A stretch of DNA of 64,000 bases from Staphylococcus pragensis (GCF_004785665.1 NZ_SRPJ01000001.1:930001-994000); one strand, 5' to 3'; shown: positions 35,063 to 43,680, counted from the first letter of the stretch. Made by a program: numbers and translations. The notes: generated by a model not told the origin, from the letters alone.

Positions 35063-35133
35063 AAAAAGAGGCTTGATATCTTATGCTTAAAACACCTTAA
35101 AATCAGTGTATTAAGCATTTCAATTTCAAGCCT
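35063..35133 (-). terminator. Large hairpin terminator before mreC
   Basis: AGGCTTGA (35069-35076) and TCAAGCCT (35126-35133) enclose a second stem (ATGCTTAA-type arms). The minus strand ends in TTTTTT. It ends the transcript of the 43-residue gene. Confidence 0.75.
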
Positions 35134-35153
35134 TAATACTCATTATCTAATGA

Positions 35154-35285
35154 TTATTTTTCTTTGTCGGTATTTTCCTTTTTTTCATCTTCGCTATATA
35201 GTGTTTCATCTTTTCTCCACTTAGCGAATAAGTTTTGTGCTTTAGCTTGTTCGTTAGCTTGTTTTTCTTTAGATTGTTCTGCCAT
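35154..35285 (-). CDS. Small hydrophilic protein, 43 residues
   Basis: Begins MAEQSKEKQANEQAKAQ and ends in a charged K/E/D tail. The middle LFAKWRKDETLYSEDE is the only hydrophobic part. The ATG at 35285 has an AGG-TTGGTG ribosome site at usual spacing, and a strong terminator follows. A longer frame exists on the same strand across this spot but has lysine-rich composition unlike a folded protein and no ribosome site. Composition favours this frame. Function is unknown. Helix-forming Q/A/K content suggests a coiled or disordered chain. Confidence 0.75.
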   Translation of the reverse strand: MAEQSKEKQANEQAKAQNLFAKWRKDETLYSEDEKKENTDKEK

Positions 35286-35375
35286 AAATCACACCAACCT
35301 TTAATTTTTATCTCTAATAGAACTGTAACGTATTTAATTTTGCTTTTCAAATAGTTAAAATATATGCCCTATCAA

Positions 35376-35846
35376 TTAATAAGCAGTCGGTGGCTTAAGC
35401 TCAATATTTTGCCCCATGCGATTTAAATCTTGTTCCAATTCAATTTCAGTACTATAGACTCTCATTGAATCGCTACCAAATTTATAAAGAATGAACTTAT
35501 CTTCTCTTTGCCCTGCAATATAATGATCATTATATCCCATTCTTCCAAGACCTGAGACGGCCATAAATTCATTTTTATCGATTAATTTAAATACATTCCC
35601 CACTTGACTAGACGGAATATTTTTTAATAAGTCATTGTCTTCTAAAACATAATGTTTACCATCTGTAGGATATGGATTATTAAATTGATTATAATTCTCA
35701 CTTATAGGCGCATTATTAGGAGGATGGTTAATAGGATTCCATTCTTGTTCTCTTAGAAAAGGAGCATATTTTAGTGCAATATAGACGACGCAAATAATAG
35801 CTATAACTGCAACAATATTTTTTATGAGACTCAGAATAAATCGCAT
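35376..35846 (-). CDS. Membrane-anchored protein, DUF4930-like
   Basis: A 156-residue protein with one N-terminal membrane segment (about 6-26, SLIKNIVAVIAIICVVYIALKY) and an extracellular or cytoplasmic domain with NPYPTDGKHYVLEDNDLL and DDHYIAGQ-type polar segments (NDHYIAGQREDKFILYKFG). The ATG at 35846 has TAGGAGGG upstream. The longer frame from 35876 includes that site. I recall staphylococcal DUF4930 proteins at this locus. The function is not known. Confidence 0.8.
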   Translation of the reverse strand: MRFILSLIKNIVAVIAIICVVYIALKYAPFLREQEWNPINHPPNNAPISENYNQFNNPYPTDGKHYVLEDNDLLKNIPSSQVGNVFKLIDKNEFMAVSGLGRMGYNDHYIAGQREDKFILYKFGSDSMRVYSTEIELEQDLNRMGQNIELKPPTAY

Positions 35847-36017
35847 TACTTTCCCTCCTAATTTAATCTTAATCATTATAAATAACTATCATTTCTTATT
35901 CATCAGTCTTAGGTACTAGAAGACCTATTACCTAAAGTATGATAGGTTTTTGTGCTAAAATGAATTACAATAATATTATGTTGTAATTGACAAACTTTTT
36001 AAGTGAGGAGTGTGACA

Positions 36018-36197
36018 ATGCATATTCTTACAGTTATATTAATTGCATTATTAGTTATTTTATTATTTAAAGTAGGCCTTGCTATTTTAAGATTTATTAT
36101 CTCAGCCGCTTTAGTTATTTTATGTCTTTATTTAGGTTATCAGGGTATTCTCTGGATTCTTGAAAACTTCCAAACCCTCTCAGCCTATATTCGATAA
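36018..36197 (+). CDS. Small membrane protein, 59 residues
   Basis: Almost entirely hydrophobic, with two membrane segments (about 3-20 and 22-44) and a short polar end. The ATG at 36018 has GAGGAG at proper spacing. It is one of four plus-strand genes in the window and lies opposite a minus-strand membrane protein gene, sharing a hairpin terminator. I do not recognise a family. The codon use looks native. Confidence 0.7.
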   Translation: MHILTVILIALLVILLFKVGLAILRFIISAALVILCLYLGYQGILWILENFQTLSAYIR

Positions 36198-36203
36198 AAT
36201 AGA

Positions 36204-36253
36204 AATGCTAGCTACGTATCTAATGATTGATTTCAGACTACTTAGCTAGCATT
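36204..36253. terminator. Bidirectional hairpin between two small membrane protein genes
   Basis: AATGCTAGCTA (36204-36214) and TAGCTAGCATT (36243-36253) form an 11-base stem between convergent genes. Confidence 0.7.
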
Positions 36254-36256
36254 AAT

Positions 36257-36538
36257 TTATTTTTTAAAAGTATGAGTTAAATAATTATAAAATTTATATG
36301 TACCCGCTAAAAGTAATCCCCAAATGATTCCAGTAACAACAGCTCCAACTAATAATGTAAAGATATCTACCTTTTGATGACTAATAAATACCCCTAAAAT
36401 TGAAAATACTACAAAACCTATTATAGATAACCCTACCGTTATTAATACTTCTTTAAATCGAATCGTTTGTTGTTTAACATTTAATCTAATTACATAAATA
36501 ATGGGCAATAATATACCAATAATTAAAAAGATTGTCAT
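36257..36538 (-). CDS. Membrane protein of unknown function, 93 residues
   Basis: Has three predicted membrane segments (about 2-17, 31-51, 59-80), with short charged loops (RLNVKQQTIRFKE). The ATG follows a GAGGTG-type site. It sits immediately downstream of the interrupted radC on the same strand. I do not recognise a family or a motif. Confidence 0.75.
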   Translation of the reverse strand: MTIFLIIGILLPIIYVIRLNVKQQTIRFKEVLITVGLSIIGFVVFSILGVFISHQKVDIFTLLVGAVVTGIIWGLLLAGTYKFYNYLTHTFKK

Positions 36539-36618
36539 AGTACACCTCTTAACCTTTTATTAAAACCTTATTATACAAAAAGTTACTAAGTCATACTATA
36601 AAGAATTTAAAAAAGACT

Positions 36619-36762
36619 TTACTCAAAATATCCTTCTTCTACCAAGCTAGTAAACTTTTGATCACCAATAATAATATGATCTAATAAATCTATACCGAGA
36701 ATATGACCACATTCTTTCAATCGAATAGTAGTTGCAATATCTTCTTTAGATGGCGTTACATC
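36619..36762 (-). pseudogene. radC: radC, 3' fragment split off by the transposon
   Basis: Continues the radC frame from the shared core DV through [17 protein letters not shown] and [13 protein letters not shown] to the stop codon TAA at 36619. The 45 residues after the core plus the 180 N-terminal residues at 42224-42763 would rebuild a 225-residue RadC of normal length. Standing alone it has no start or ribosome site. The split is the transposon insertion, with no target duplication beyond the hexanucleotide core. Confidence 0.95.
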
Positions 36763-36834
36763 ATATCAAGAGTAATCCATAAAAAAGCCGATTGTAATAA
36801 CCTTTACACTTTAAAGACATGTCCTTAAAGTGAT

Positions 36835-38409
36835 TCAATTATCTAAATTTCTTTTCTCGTTAATTAGGTTTTGGAACTCTTTTTCTAATTCCTCCGAAGG
36901 TTCAATACTCAATCGACTGAGTATCTCAGTAATCCTTGTTTCAAGTAAAAGTTTTTTATCCTCTTTTATATCCCGTGTTTCCTCCCTAGCTTGTTTAGCT
37001 TTAAATTGGTCATATGTTCCTTCAAATATTTTAATTTCTTTATTATCAATCATCATGATTCGGGTAGCTATTTTTTCGATAAACCTACGATCATGGGAGA
37101 CAAAAATTACGCTTCCTTCATACTCCTCTAATAAGGATTCAAACGCCTCTATAGCCTCCATATCAAGAAAGTTTGTTGGTTCATCTAATACTAACGTATT
37201 AACATCACTTAAGAACACTTTAGTTAGTGCTACCTTAACTCGCTCTCCACCACTTAAGACATTTACTGGTTTATGAACATCATCTCTGAAAAAATGCATT
37301 CTCGCTAGAATGGTTCGAATAAGAGTTTCATTTTGCCGTGAAGAAGATTGGACGTTTTCTAAAATAGTCTTGTCGAGCTCTAATATGTCTAGATTCTGGC
37401 TAAAGTAACCAATTTTAACAGATGGTGAAAATGAAATACCTGGCTTATCCTGAACAATTTTTTTAATAAAGGTGGTCTTGCCCGTACCGTTAGAGCCGAT
37501 AATTGCCAGCTTATCTCCTCCTCGAACGTAAAAACTAGCTGCTTTCCACAATACTCGTTCCTCAATTACACCCGAAACATCTTCAACACGGAGTATAATC
37601 CGATTTTTAAAAGTCTCTGAATTCAATAAATCCATTTTAAGTGGGGGTAGTTCTTTTGTTTTTTCTACCTTTTCAAGCTTATCCAGTCTAGTTTCTAGAG
37701 CTTTTGCCGTTTTCCGTAACTTCTTCTGTTTATTTGCGAAGTATGGCTTCGCTCCTTTTAGCCTTGCTTCCGATGAACTTATATTTTTCGGTTTCTTAGT
37801 AGCTCGTTGAGCTTTCTCTTCTTTTAACTTTATGGCCTCTTCTAACTGTTTCTTTTCTTTTTCATATTTTTCATGTGCTAATTGCTCTTGGCGATTTTCT
37901 AATTCTTTCTGCTCAATATAGTCACTATAGTTCCCTTTGTATTCGGTTATACCCCCGTCTTTGATTTCCCATATACTCGTACAAAGAGTATCTAAGAAAG
38001 CACGATCATGTGAAACGATGATAAATGCTCCATGCCAGTCCTTTAATTTTCGCTCTAAGTTTTCTATATAATTTGTATCAAGGTTAGTTGTCGGTTCATC
38101 TGCTAGTAACAGTTCTGGGTTTTTATCAAGTGCTTGCTGAATATATTTTCGTGTTACTTCACCACCACTTTTTGTTGTTTCCATATGTTTCAATTGTGGA
38201 ATGAGTTCGCACCGTGAATACTGAGTTACAGTACCTTCTTCAGGAAAAAGCTTTTCATCCAATATGTGAAGTAACGTTGTTTTTCCACTGCCATTTCCAC
38301 CAACTAACCCAATTCGGTCATTCTGATAAATCTGTAATTGATCTATGTTCAACAGTAAACGATCTTGAACATAGTGTTTTATACGAAGAGCCTCTAACAA
38401 TATTTTCAT
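36835..38409 (-). CDS. vga(A): ABC-F ribosome protection protein Vga(A) variant
   Basis: A cytoplasmic twin-ATPase of 524 residues that dislodges streptogramin A, lincosamides and pleuromutilins from the ribosome. It lacks membrane segments and so is not an efflux pump. ABC1 has GGNGSGKTTL (38-47), SGGEVTR and LLLADEPTTNLD. A charged inter-domain linker runs about 165-250. ABC2 has GSNGTGKTTF, LSGGERVKVAL and LVLDEPTNFLD. The 524-residue length fits the Vga(A)v form on Tn5406. Linker residues are S212, G219, A220 and N226. Expression is probably controlled by the leader upstream. Confidence 0.93.
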   Translation of the reverse strand: MKILLEALRIKHYVQDRLLLNIDQLQIYQNDRIGLVGGNGSGKTTLLHILDEKLFPEEGTVTQYSRCELIPQLKHMETTKSGGEVTRKYIQQALDKNPELLLADEPTTNLDTNYIENLERKLKDWHGAFIIVSHDRAFLDTLCTSIWEIKDGGITEYKGNYSDYIEQKELENRQEQLAHEKYEKEKKQLEEAIKLKEEKAQRATKKPKNISSSEARLKGAKPYFANKQKKLRKTAKALETRLDKLEKVEKTKELPPLKMDLLNSETFKNRIILRVEDVSGVIEERVLWKAASFYVRGGDKLAIIGSNGTGKTTFIKKIVQDKPGISFSPSVKIGYFSQNLDILELDKTILENVQSSSRQNETLIRTILARMHFFRDDVHKPVNVLSGGERVKVALTKVFLSDVNTLVLDEPTNFLDMEAIEAFESLLEEYEGSVIFVSHDRRFIEKIATRIMMIDNKEIKIFEGTYDQFKAKQAREETRDIKEDKKLLLETRITEILSRLSIEPSEELEKEFQNLINEKRNLDN

Positions 38410-38667
38410 ATTATCATCCCCTTAAAAATAATCGGAGACAATAAATGCCTCCTAATTCATTCAGAATAGGAGGCATAAATCAATATAGATGTACTCTAAA
38501 AAAGACTCTTTTAGAGCCAACTACAGAAATTTAATCCTATCCTGAAGATCACAATTGAAGGCAGCACAAATAAAACATCATTTGTAAATCAAACACCTTC
38601 GATTGTTTACTTTCAAAAATAGGATTAGTTAATCATGTAGTTGGTTCACCCTTTCCTTCGTCTAATT
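38410..38667 (-). promoter_or_regulatory. Structured leader (attenuator) of vga(A)
   Basis: The 258-base untranslated region holds three pairings. Long-range CCAACTAC (minus, 38637-38644) pairs with GTAGTTGG (38517-38524), backed by AATCCTA/TAGGATT. A hairpin CTCTAAAA/TTTTAGAG lies at 38494-38516. Close to the gene is a ten-base hairpin ATGCCTCCTA/TAGGAGGCAT at 38445-38476 followed by a weak T run. Two mini reading frames lie inside. The layout fits drug-induced ribosome stalling that prevents early termination, known for related ABC-F genes. The exact mechanism here is inferred. Confidence 0.7.
38549..38581 (-). CDS. Candidate leader peptide of vga(A), 10 residues
   Basis: Reads MMFYLCCLQL then TGA, with AAGGTG about 12 bases before the first ATG. 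It lies inside the vga(A) leader between the long-range pairing arms. A second mini frame, MIN with stop at 38625-38636, precedes it. Whether either is translated cannot be told from sequence. Confidence 0.35.
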   Translation of the reverse strand: MMFYLCCLQL

Positions 38668-38673
38668 AAATTT

Positions 38674-38702
38674 ACCTTAAACAAATGACGGGGAAATGTC
38701 AA
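38674..38702 (-). promoter_or_regulatory. Promoter of vga(A)
   Basis: Minus-strand TTGACA (38697-38702), 17 bases and TAAGGT (38674-38679), starting 25 bases after the tnpC stop codon and reading into the leader. Confidence 0.7.
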
Positions 38703-38725
38703 ATGTTTAAGTCAGAGTATTCTTT

Positions 38726-39109
38726 CTAGTCTTTAAAATAAAGCTCACCATATAATTTCTGAACTTGATTTTTCAATTGACCATTTTCTTCCTCTAATTC
38801 TTTTATCCTCGCTTTTAGCGTTTTGATAAGTATTTCTTCTGATTTTTTATTTTTCTTTATAGGCGTAGAGTTCAATCTTTTTCCATTGAGTTGGCGATGT
38901 CGGATATTTTCAATTTGTTTTCTTATATCACTTTCTTTATACAACCAAGATTTCGAGACTTTTGCTTCTGCAGCTACTGTATTAAAATTTATAGTTTTGC
39001 CTTCTAATGACATTTTTGAAATTATCTTTTCTACATTTAGTCTAGTATTGTGACTTTTTTCTTTTGCCAGTTGAATAATCTTATCAGTATTCCTTGATTG
39101 TTTCCCCAT
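38726..39109 (-). CDS. tnpC: Transposition accessory protein TnpC
   Basis: A 127-residue basic protein of Tn554-type elements that influences orientation and efficiency of insertion. A helix-turn-helix-like part ([28 protein letters not shown]) is followed by a C-terminal coiled coil (about 93-121, [30 protein letters not shown]). The ATG follows directly on the tnpB stop codon, with GGAGACGGAG as a ribosome site. Confidence 0.92.
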   Translation of the reverse strand: MGKQSRNTDKIIQLAKEKSHNTRLNVEKIISKMSLEGKTINFNTVAAEAKVSKSWLYKESDIRKQIENIRHRQLNGKRLNSTPIKKNKKSEEILIKTLKARIKELEEENGQLKNQVQKLYGELYFKD

Positions 39110-41008
39110 TTACTCCGTCTCCTTTAAGCTGCCTATTATCTGCTCTAGTCGCTCTTGTACACGAGAATTGGTTTCAATCTGTCGTTGCCATTGTTTCTCT
39201 TTTGCGATAGCTAATAATTCCTTAGTATGAGCTAAGTGATCTTTATGTTGCGATAAGAACTTTTTGCTTGTACAGAAGTGTGTGCAGTCTAAACAAGCAT
39301 TGGCGTGAGGACAAGGACCAGCGATTATCGGGAGTCGACAATAGCCATTGGGCAATACCTGAGCGTTAATGTTCTTCTTGAACCATTGAAGATCAGTTTT
39401 ATTGGCTTCTTCGGATTCTTCTATGTCAATAATGCTGCCCTGATTTGTCACAAGCGTCTCTTTGAATTTAGAGAACTCTTCCTTTAATGTTTCATCGAAA
39501 ATGTGGGCATATCTGCTCGTCATTTCCGGGCTTTCATGTCCTAAAAATTTCTGGACAATATGTTGAGGAATGCCATTATTAATCATTCTTGTACCAACGG
39601 TATGCCGAAATGCGTGTGCGTGGAATCTAAAAACGCTTCCTGCTCGATCCACGATATTTTTCTTATGTGCCACCTCGTTTAGTTCCCGTCTAAAAGTATC
39701 CTGTTTCAATGGAGAGCCATCTTTACGAGGAAAGAGGTATTCACATCCACCAAACTCCTCTGACACATGCTTTTCATGTGCCTTAATAAGACCAGCTACC
39801 TCTCTCGATATCGGAATAGTATGTTCTTTTTTCATTTTCCATTGGTAATATTTTAAAAAGTAATCACCTTCCTTATCTTCGAGAAGGCAATCTCTTTTCA
39901 AAGTACACAACTCACTGATTCTCATACCACCTTCTTGAATGATCATTACCATAGTTGCTATATAAGCAGGTAAATCATCTAAATGACTGTTTAATTGCTC
40001 CAAAACGTATTCATCAATATATCTCGGTGTTGCTTTCGGTACCTTAGGATAATCTTCTTGGAAAACTAGTATCTTTGAAGGAACGTCATTCCAATCAAAC
40101 TTCTGAATTGTAGTAAAGAAACCGTCCAAAACCGATATTTTCCCCATTAAAGTGCTCGGTTTAATTCCTGATTTATTCAGTTCTGCCAAGTAGTGTTCAA
40201 TTTGCTCTCGGGTAAGCTGATGAAGTCTTGTTAAATGTTTATAATTTTTATTAAGAAATACAAAAAACTCTTTCAACCTGCCTGCGATATCGCTTACATG
40301 AGAAAAGCTCACGGTGTTTAATTTGAGCTTGCAATATCGTTTTGTCAGCTCTCTGTAATAAATACTAGGAATCTCTTTGAAAGATACGAGATACTCATAT
40401 TGAGTGGGATTGACTTTATCAGAAGGTAGATTCATTTTTCTTCTATCCCAAACATCCTTTTCCCATTCTTCTCCGTCAAAATAATAATCTTCATAAAACT
40501 CCATAAACTGCTTAAGATTTGTCACATAGTATGAATTTGCCTTTACTGTGATTCTTTCTTGTTTGGCATTTAGCTTGTGATTGGTAGTTGTTATTCTGAC
40601 TCCTTGCTCTACTAAGTAAGTCCTGTATTCAGTCATAGCTTTTTCAATTGGTACTTCTGTGATTGACTCTATGTGAGGATATTTCATATCTAAGAAACCC
40701 AACATTTTATTAATTACAGTTCCTTTTCTAATCCACACGGTTTTAGCATTCCAAACCTCATTGGTCATGTGGTAATAGAAAAAGAATTTCAATTCGGTTC
40801 TTAACCACAAATTTTCAACTCGGTCAAAATTTACCCATCGGTTTCTTAAAGATGGGCTTTTAGAAAGTTCGATTGCTGAAGGTAGTGGGCACTTTCTGAT
40901 ATCCCATCTATCATCAGCCCAATATCCTTCTAATTTGCTGTTCATTTCTGCTATTTTTTTACCAATTGCTACAGAGCTTATAATTTTTCTTTTGGTATTC
41001 ATCGTCAT
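39110..41008 (-). CDS. tnpB: Tyrosine recombinase TnpB of Tn554 family
   Basis: A 632-residue site-specific recombinase needed with TnpA for transposition. The integrase catalytic part (about 350-520) has Arg in [27 protein letters not shown], the second His in [15 protein letters not shown], where the nucleophilic Tyr follows. The C-terminal extension has cysteine/histidine clusters ([16 protein letters not shown]) suggesting metal binding. The ATG overlaps the tnpA TGA stop codon (ATGA), so translation is coupled. Complete, no frameshift. Confidence 0.95.
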   Translation of the reverse strand: MTMNTKRKIISSVAIGKKIAEMNSKLEGYWADDRWDIRKCPLPSAIELSKSPSLRNRWVNFDRVENLWLRTELKFFFYYHMTNEVWNAKTVWIRKGTVINKMLGFLDMKYPHIESITEVPIEKAMTEYRTYLVEQGVRITTTNHKLNAKQERITVKANSYYVTNLKQFMEFYEDYYFDGEEWEKDVWDRRKMNLPSDKVNPTQYEYLVSFKEIPSIYYRELTKRYCKLKLNTVSFSHVSDIAGRLKEFFVFLNKNYKHLTRLHQLTREQIEHYLAELNKSGIKPSTLMGKISVLDGFFTTIQKFDWNDVPSKILVFQEDYPKVPKATPRYIDEYVLEQLNSHLDDLPAYIATMVMIIQEGGMRISELCTLKRDCLLEDKEGDYFLKYYQWKMKKEHTIPISREVAGLIKAHEKHVSEEFGGCEYLFPRKDGSPLKQDTFRRELNEVAHKKNIVDRAGSVFRFHAHAFRHTVGTRMINNGIPQHIVQKFLGHESPEMTSRYAHIFDETLKEEFSKFKETLVTNQGSIIDIEESEEANKTDLQWFKKNINAQVLPNGYCRLPIIAGPCPHANACLDCTHFCTSKKFLSQHKDHLAHTKELLAIAKEKQWQRQIETNSRVQERLEQIIGSLKETE

Positions 41009-42090
41009 TTATCTCTCCCTTCAAGATACTTTTTAAATTCTTCTTTCATATCTTGGTTAGAGAGGTGGACGTATGTGTTTAAAGTGGTCTGAACCTGTGC
41101 GTGTCCTAATCTTTTTTGGACGTAAGCAGCATCCCAACCATTTCTAATCAGTTCTGTCGCATGGGTATGGCGTAACGTATGAGGTGTAAACACAATACCT
41201 GTTCTTTTATTCAACCGCCGAACGAGATCGAGTACACTTTGATATTTTAAAGGCTGCCCAAAATGCGATTCTTTTAATGCTATAAATACATAATCATGCT
41301 CTAATTCATCGTAGTATTCATGCACAAGATAGTCTGTATAGAGAGCCATTAACTCTTTGCTAACATGGATTACTCTTTCTTTTCTAAGCTTTATGTAAGC
41401 TCCATTCAGACTTTCTTCTCTAGGTGTTATGTGAACCTGATTATCCCAAGTCACTATGTCTGCCAGTCTTAGAGACAAAACCTCTCCTATTCGCATCCCA
41501 CCTTCATACATAAGCATTATGATTAATTTATCTCTGAGGGTGTGACAGGCTTCTACGATTTCTTTTACCTCTGAATGATTTAGTGTCCTAATCATTTTCT
41601 TTTTTTCCCTTAACTTCAATACGTTTCTTTTATATGGCTTTCCTTTACTCACATGATGGAGAAATCCTTTGTAGTTTCTGCCTCGTGTTTCATTGAACAA
41701 ATCAAGCATTTTAAAGCCACCAGAACGACTCAAATATTCTAGATAACTAATCACGGCATTAAGAATAGCATTAACAGTAGATTCCTCTCTTTTAGCTTCT
41801 TTTGGGTGAATGTCAATAACATTCGCGTTTTCTGTGGGGTTACGTAACCATCCTACAAAATTCGCCAACTCGTCAAACTGAATTTCGTCTAACGAGATTT
41901 TTCTTTGCTGCATAAACACATAAAATAACTTTAGGTGGTAACAATATGTTTTTATAGTGTTGGGTGACTTATTAGTATTATCTAGATATTTAATGAAGCT
42001 CATAACCGGTTCAACTACTTCAAATTGTTCATCAAGCAATATAAATAGTGGATAAGCTTTATTATCCACTACTATTTTTTGCACTTTCAT
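41005..42090 (-). CDS. tnpA: Tyrosine recombinase TnpA of Tn554 family
   Basis: A 361-residue phage-integrase family recombinase. An N-terminal SAM-like core-binding domain (about 25-125) is followed by a catalytic domain with Arg in [44 protein letters not shown] containing the Tyr nucleophile. It is the first gene of the tnpABC unit, next to the transposon end with AAAGTAT repeats. AGGAG-type bases (GGGGGAGG) precede its ATG. Intact, so the element may still be mobile. Confidence 0.95.
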   Translation of the reverse strand: MKVQKIVVDNKAYPLFILLDEQFEVVEPVMSFIKYLDNTNKSPNTIKTYCYHLKLFYVFMQQRKISLDEIQFDELANFVGWLRNPTENANVIDIHPKEAKREESTVNAILNAVISYLEYLSRSGGFKMLDLFNETRGRNYKGFLHHVSKGKPYKRNVLKLREKKKMIRTLNHSEVKEIVEACHTLRDKLIIMLMYEGGMRIGEVLSLRLADIVTWDNQVHITPREESLNGAYIKLRKERVIHVSKELMALYTDYLVHEYYDELEHDYVFIALKESHFGQPLKYQSVLDLVRRLNKRTGIVFTPHTLRHTHATELIRNGWDAAYVQKRLGHAQVQTTLNTYVHLSNQDMKEEFKKYLEGRDK

Positions 42091-42109
42091 TTTTCCTCCC
42101 CCACTTTGA

Positions 42110-42193
42110 ATACTTTATATACTTTATATTTCTCCTATTGATATAATGTACCCAAAGTAGTATATCATCCATTATACTTTCTTTAAATACTTT
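42110..42193. repeat. Four ATACTTT repeats at the tnpA end of the transposon
   Basis: Perfect copies at 42110-42116, 42119-42125, 42174-42180 and 42187-42193, in two close pairs (starts 9 and 13 bases apart) separated by about 48 bases. They lie between the tnpA start and the core at 42224. Likely recombinase-binding or promoter sites. The role is inferred from position. Confidence 0.6.
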
Positions 42194-42205
42194 AAGTACT
42201 ATAGA

Positions 42206-42763
42206 TTAGTATACTACGTTTAAGACATCACCAGAAGGATGGTTATGTACTACAATAATTGCATTACTTGACGCTCTAATTGCTGCATTAAATACTTCTC
42301 TAGGATGTATTACAGATGAATTTAACGTTCCCTTATAAATTACTTCTTCTTTCATAACAACGTTTTTTGAATTTAAAAATAGTGCAACAAAATGTTCCTG
42401 TGTTAAATCCTTCATTTTAGCCATCATCATATCAGCAACATCTTTAGGTGATTTAATTTTAACTTTTTCATGTGTACTTCTTGTATTCATTCTTTCCCCT
42501 AATTCAAATGCTGCTTTTAAGGTAGTTGCTTTATAAGTACCTATCCCTTTTATTCTTACTAAATCATCAATAGATAATTGCTTTAGTTCTTTTAAATTTG
42601 GATATTTGTTCATAATATCATTCGCTATATCAATACTAGAGTATCCTTGGCGTCCAGTATTAATTAAAATCGCTAATAATTCGCTATTAGATAAGCTTTT
42701 TGCGCCTTGTTGAATCAGTCGTTCTCTAGGTAATTCAGTAGCTGCCATGTCCTTAATTTTCAA
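42206..42763 (-). pseudogene. radC: radC, 5' fragment with transposon-encoded tail
   Basis: DNA repair/JAB-domain protein interrupted by the transposon. It starts at TTG 42763 ([17 protein letters not shown]) with AAAGG upstream. The helix-hairpin-helix part ([27 protein letters not shown]) and the JAMM metal site HNHPSGD are kept. After the core codons DV the frame reads five foreign residues LNVVY and stops inside the element. The last 45 native residues are lost to 36619-36762. A partly folded 185-residue product could still be made. Confidence 0.95.
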
Positions 42764-42777
42764 AAAAATCAACCTTT

Positions 42778-43467
42778 CTATAAATAAACTAAAAGATAGG
42801 GATAGAAATAATTTGCAAATAGATAACCAATAAAGATAAAAGGAATAAAAGGGAGGTTCGAAGATTTCTTAATTAAAATTGTAAAGAATGCGAATGGCAT
42901 TGCAGTTAATAATGCAAATAAAAGAAAAATGCAAAAGAAGTTATAGGGATAAAAGAGAGATAGCATACTTAATAAGAGAATATCACCATAGCCAATTTGA
43001 TTTGGCATAATCAAAAAACATGTGTGTAATATTAGGGAGAAAATTAGAAAAGTGAAGATATAAACATGCGATATAAATAAAGAAATAATGGCTAATATAA
43101 TTATAAGATTCATATTAACGGTCTTAGTATCAATATCATAAAGTGCCATTGATAATAGAAATAAAGATGTGGTTAAAAACAATGGGAAATGTATAGAGGA
43201 AGGAATATAACATGAAACTGGGATAATTAGAAATGCTAAAAGTTCACCTATAAAATAATTTGTATTAAGCCGATATCCACAACAGTTAGACTGCCCTTTC
43301 AAGCAAATAAAACTAATAATAGGTAAGAGTTCAAACCATTTCAAAAGTTGGTGACAGTTATCGCACTTGGAACGCAATTTAAAGTAATTGAAAGAGAGTT
43401 TATTAATCGAGCTCAATTGATATAAGTAGCTAAAAAGAACACTACATAAGTAAGAAAGTATATACAT
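42778..43467 (-). CDS. comC: Type 4 prepilin peptidase ComC
   Basis: A membrane protease of 229 residues that matures competence pseudopilins (ComGC and others). N-terminal cysteine cluster [19 protein letters not shown] and a later CC pair form the usual zinc loop. The two catalytic aspartates lie in [12 protein letters not shown] and GYGDILLLS. Six to seven membrane segments. It is on the small side for the A24 family but complete, as in other staphylococci. AAAGGAG precedes the ATG. It is followed by radC with a gap of 14 bases. Confidence 0.9.
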   Translation of the reverse strand: MYILSYLCSVLFSYLYQLSSINKLSFNYFKLRSKCDNCHQLLKWFELLPIISFICLKGQSNCCGYRLNTNYFIGELLAFLIIPVSCYIPSSIHFPLFLTTSLFLLSMALYDIDTKTVNMNLIIILAIISLFISHVYIFTFLIFSLILHTCFLIMPNQIGYGDILLLSMLSLFYPYNFFCIFLLFALLTAMPFAFFTILIKKSSNLPFIPFIFIGYLFANYFYPYLLVYL

Positions 43468-43614
43468 GAAACATCTCCTTTCAATTATTGTAGCAAAAAT
43501 ACGGTAAAAGTAAACTGTATAATTTTATTAATATATAGATTTATTATAAAAATTAATGTATTTCTTACTTTAAAGTTCTAAATATTAATTTCTGCAGATA
43601 AACGCAATTTAAAA

Positions 43615-43663
43615 AACCACCTAATCAACGTCTATACTTAAAATAGTACGTTATTAAGTGGTT
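43615..43663 (-). terminator. Terminator after folC
   Basis: AACCAC and GTGGTT arms with inner AACGT/ACGTT pairing, followed on the minus strand by six T. Confidence 0.7.
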
Positions 43664-43680
43664 AAATAACTTTATGAAAT

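Larger units (their letters stand above)
36757..42229 (-). mobile_element. Tn554-family transposon carrying vga(A), Tn5406-like
   Basis: A unit of 5461 bases plus one core hexanucleotide, inserted in radC. One junction core reads GATGTA (minus strand, 36757-36762), the other GATGTC (42224-42229). There are no terminal inverted repeats and no ordinary target duplication, which is the Tn554 mode. Genes in order from the tnpA end are tnpA, tnpB, tnpC, vga(A), all minus strand. Length, gene content and site agree with Tn5406 as I remember it. Tn554 itself carries spc and erm(A) instead, which are absent here. Confidence 0.95.

Noticed and set aside
35147..35350. 67-codon lysine-rich minus-strand frame
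   Set aside because: No ribosome site, low-complexity basic composition, and a better supported 43-codon gene occupies the same bases in another frame.
36835..38409. Antibiotic efflux pump reading of the ABC protein
   Set aside because: No membrane segments and no permease partner nearby; the twin-ATPase with charged linker is ABC-F ribosome protection.
36757..42229. Prophage or integrative conjugative element because of two integrase-like genes
   Set aside because: Only about 5.5 kb, with no phage or conjugation genes, and the tnpA-tnpB-tnpC order and radC site are those of Tn554.
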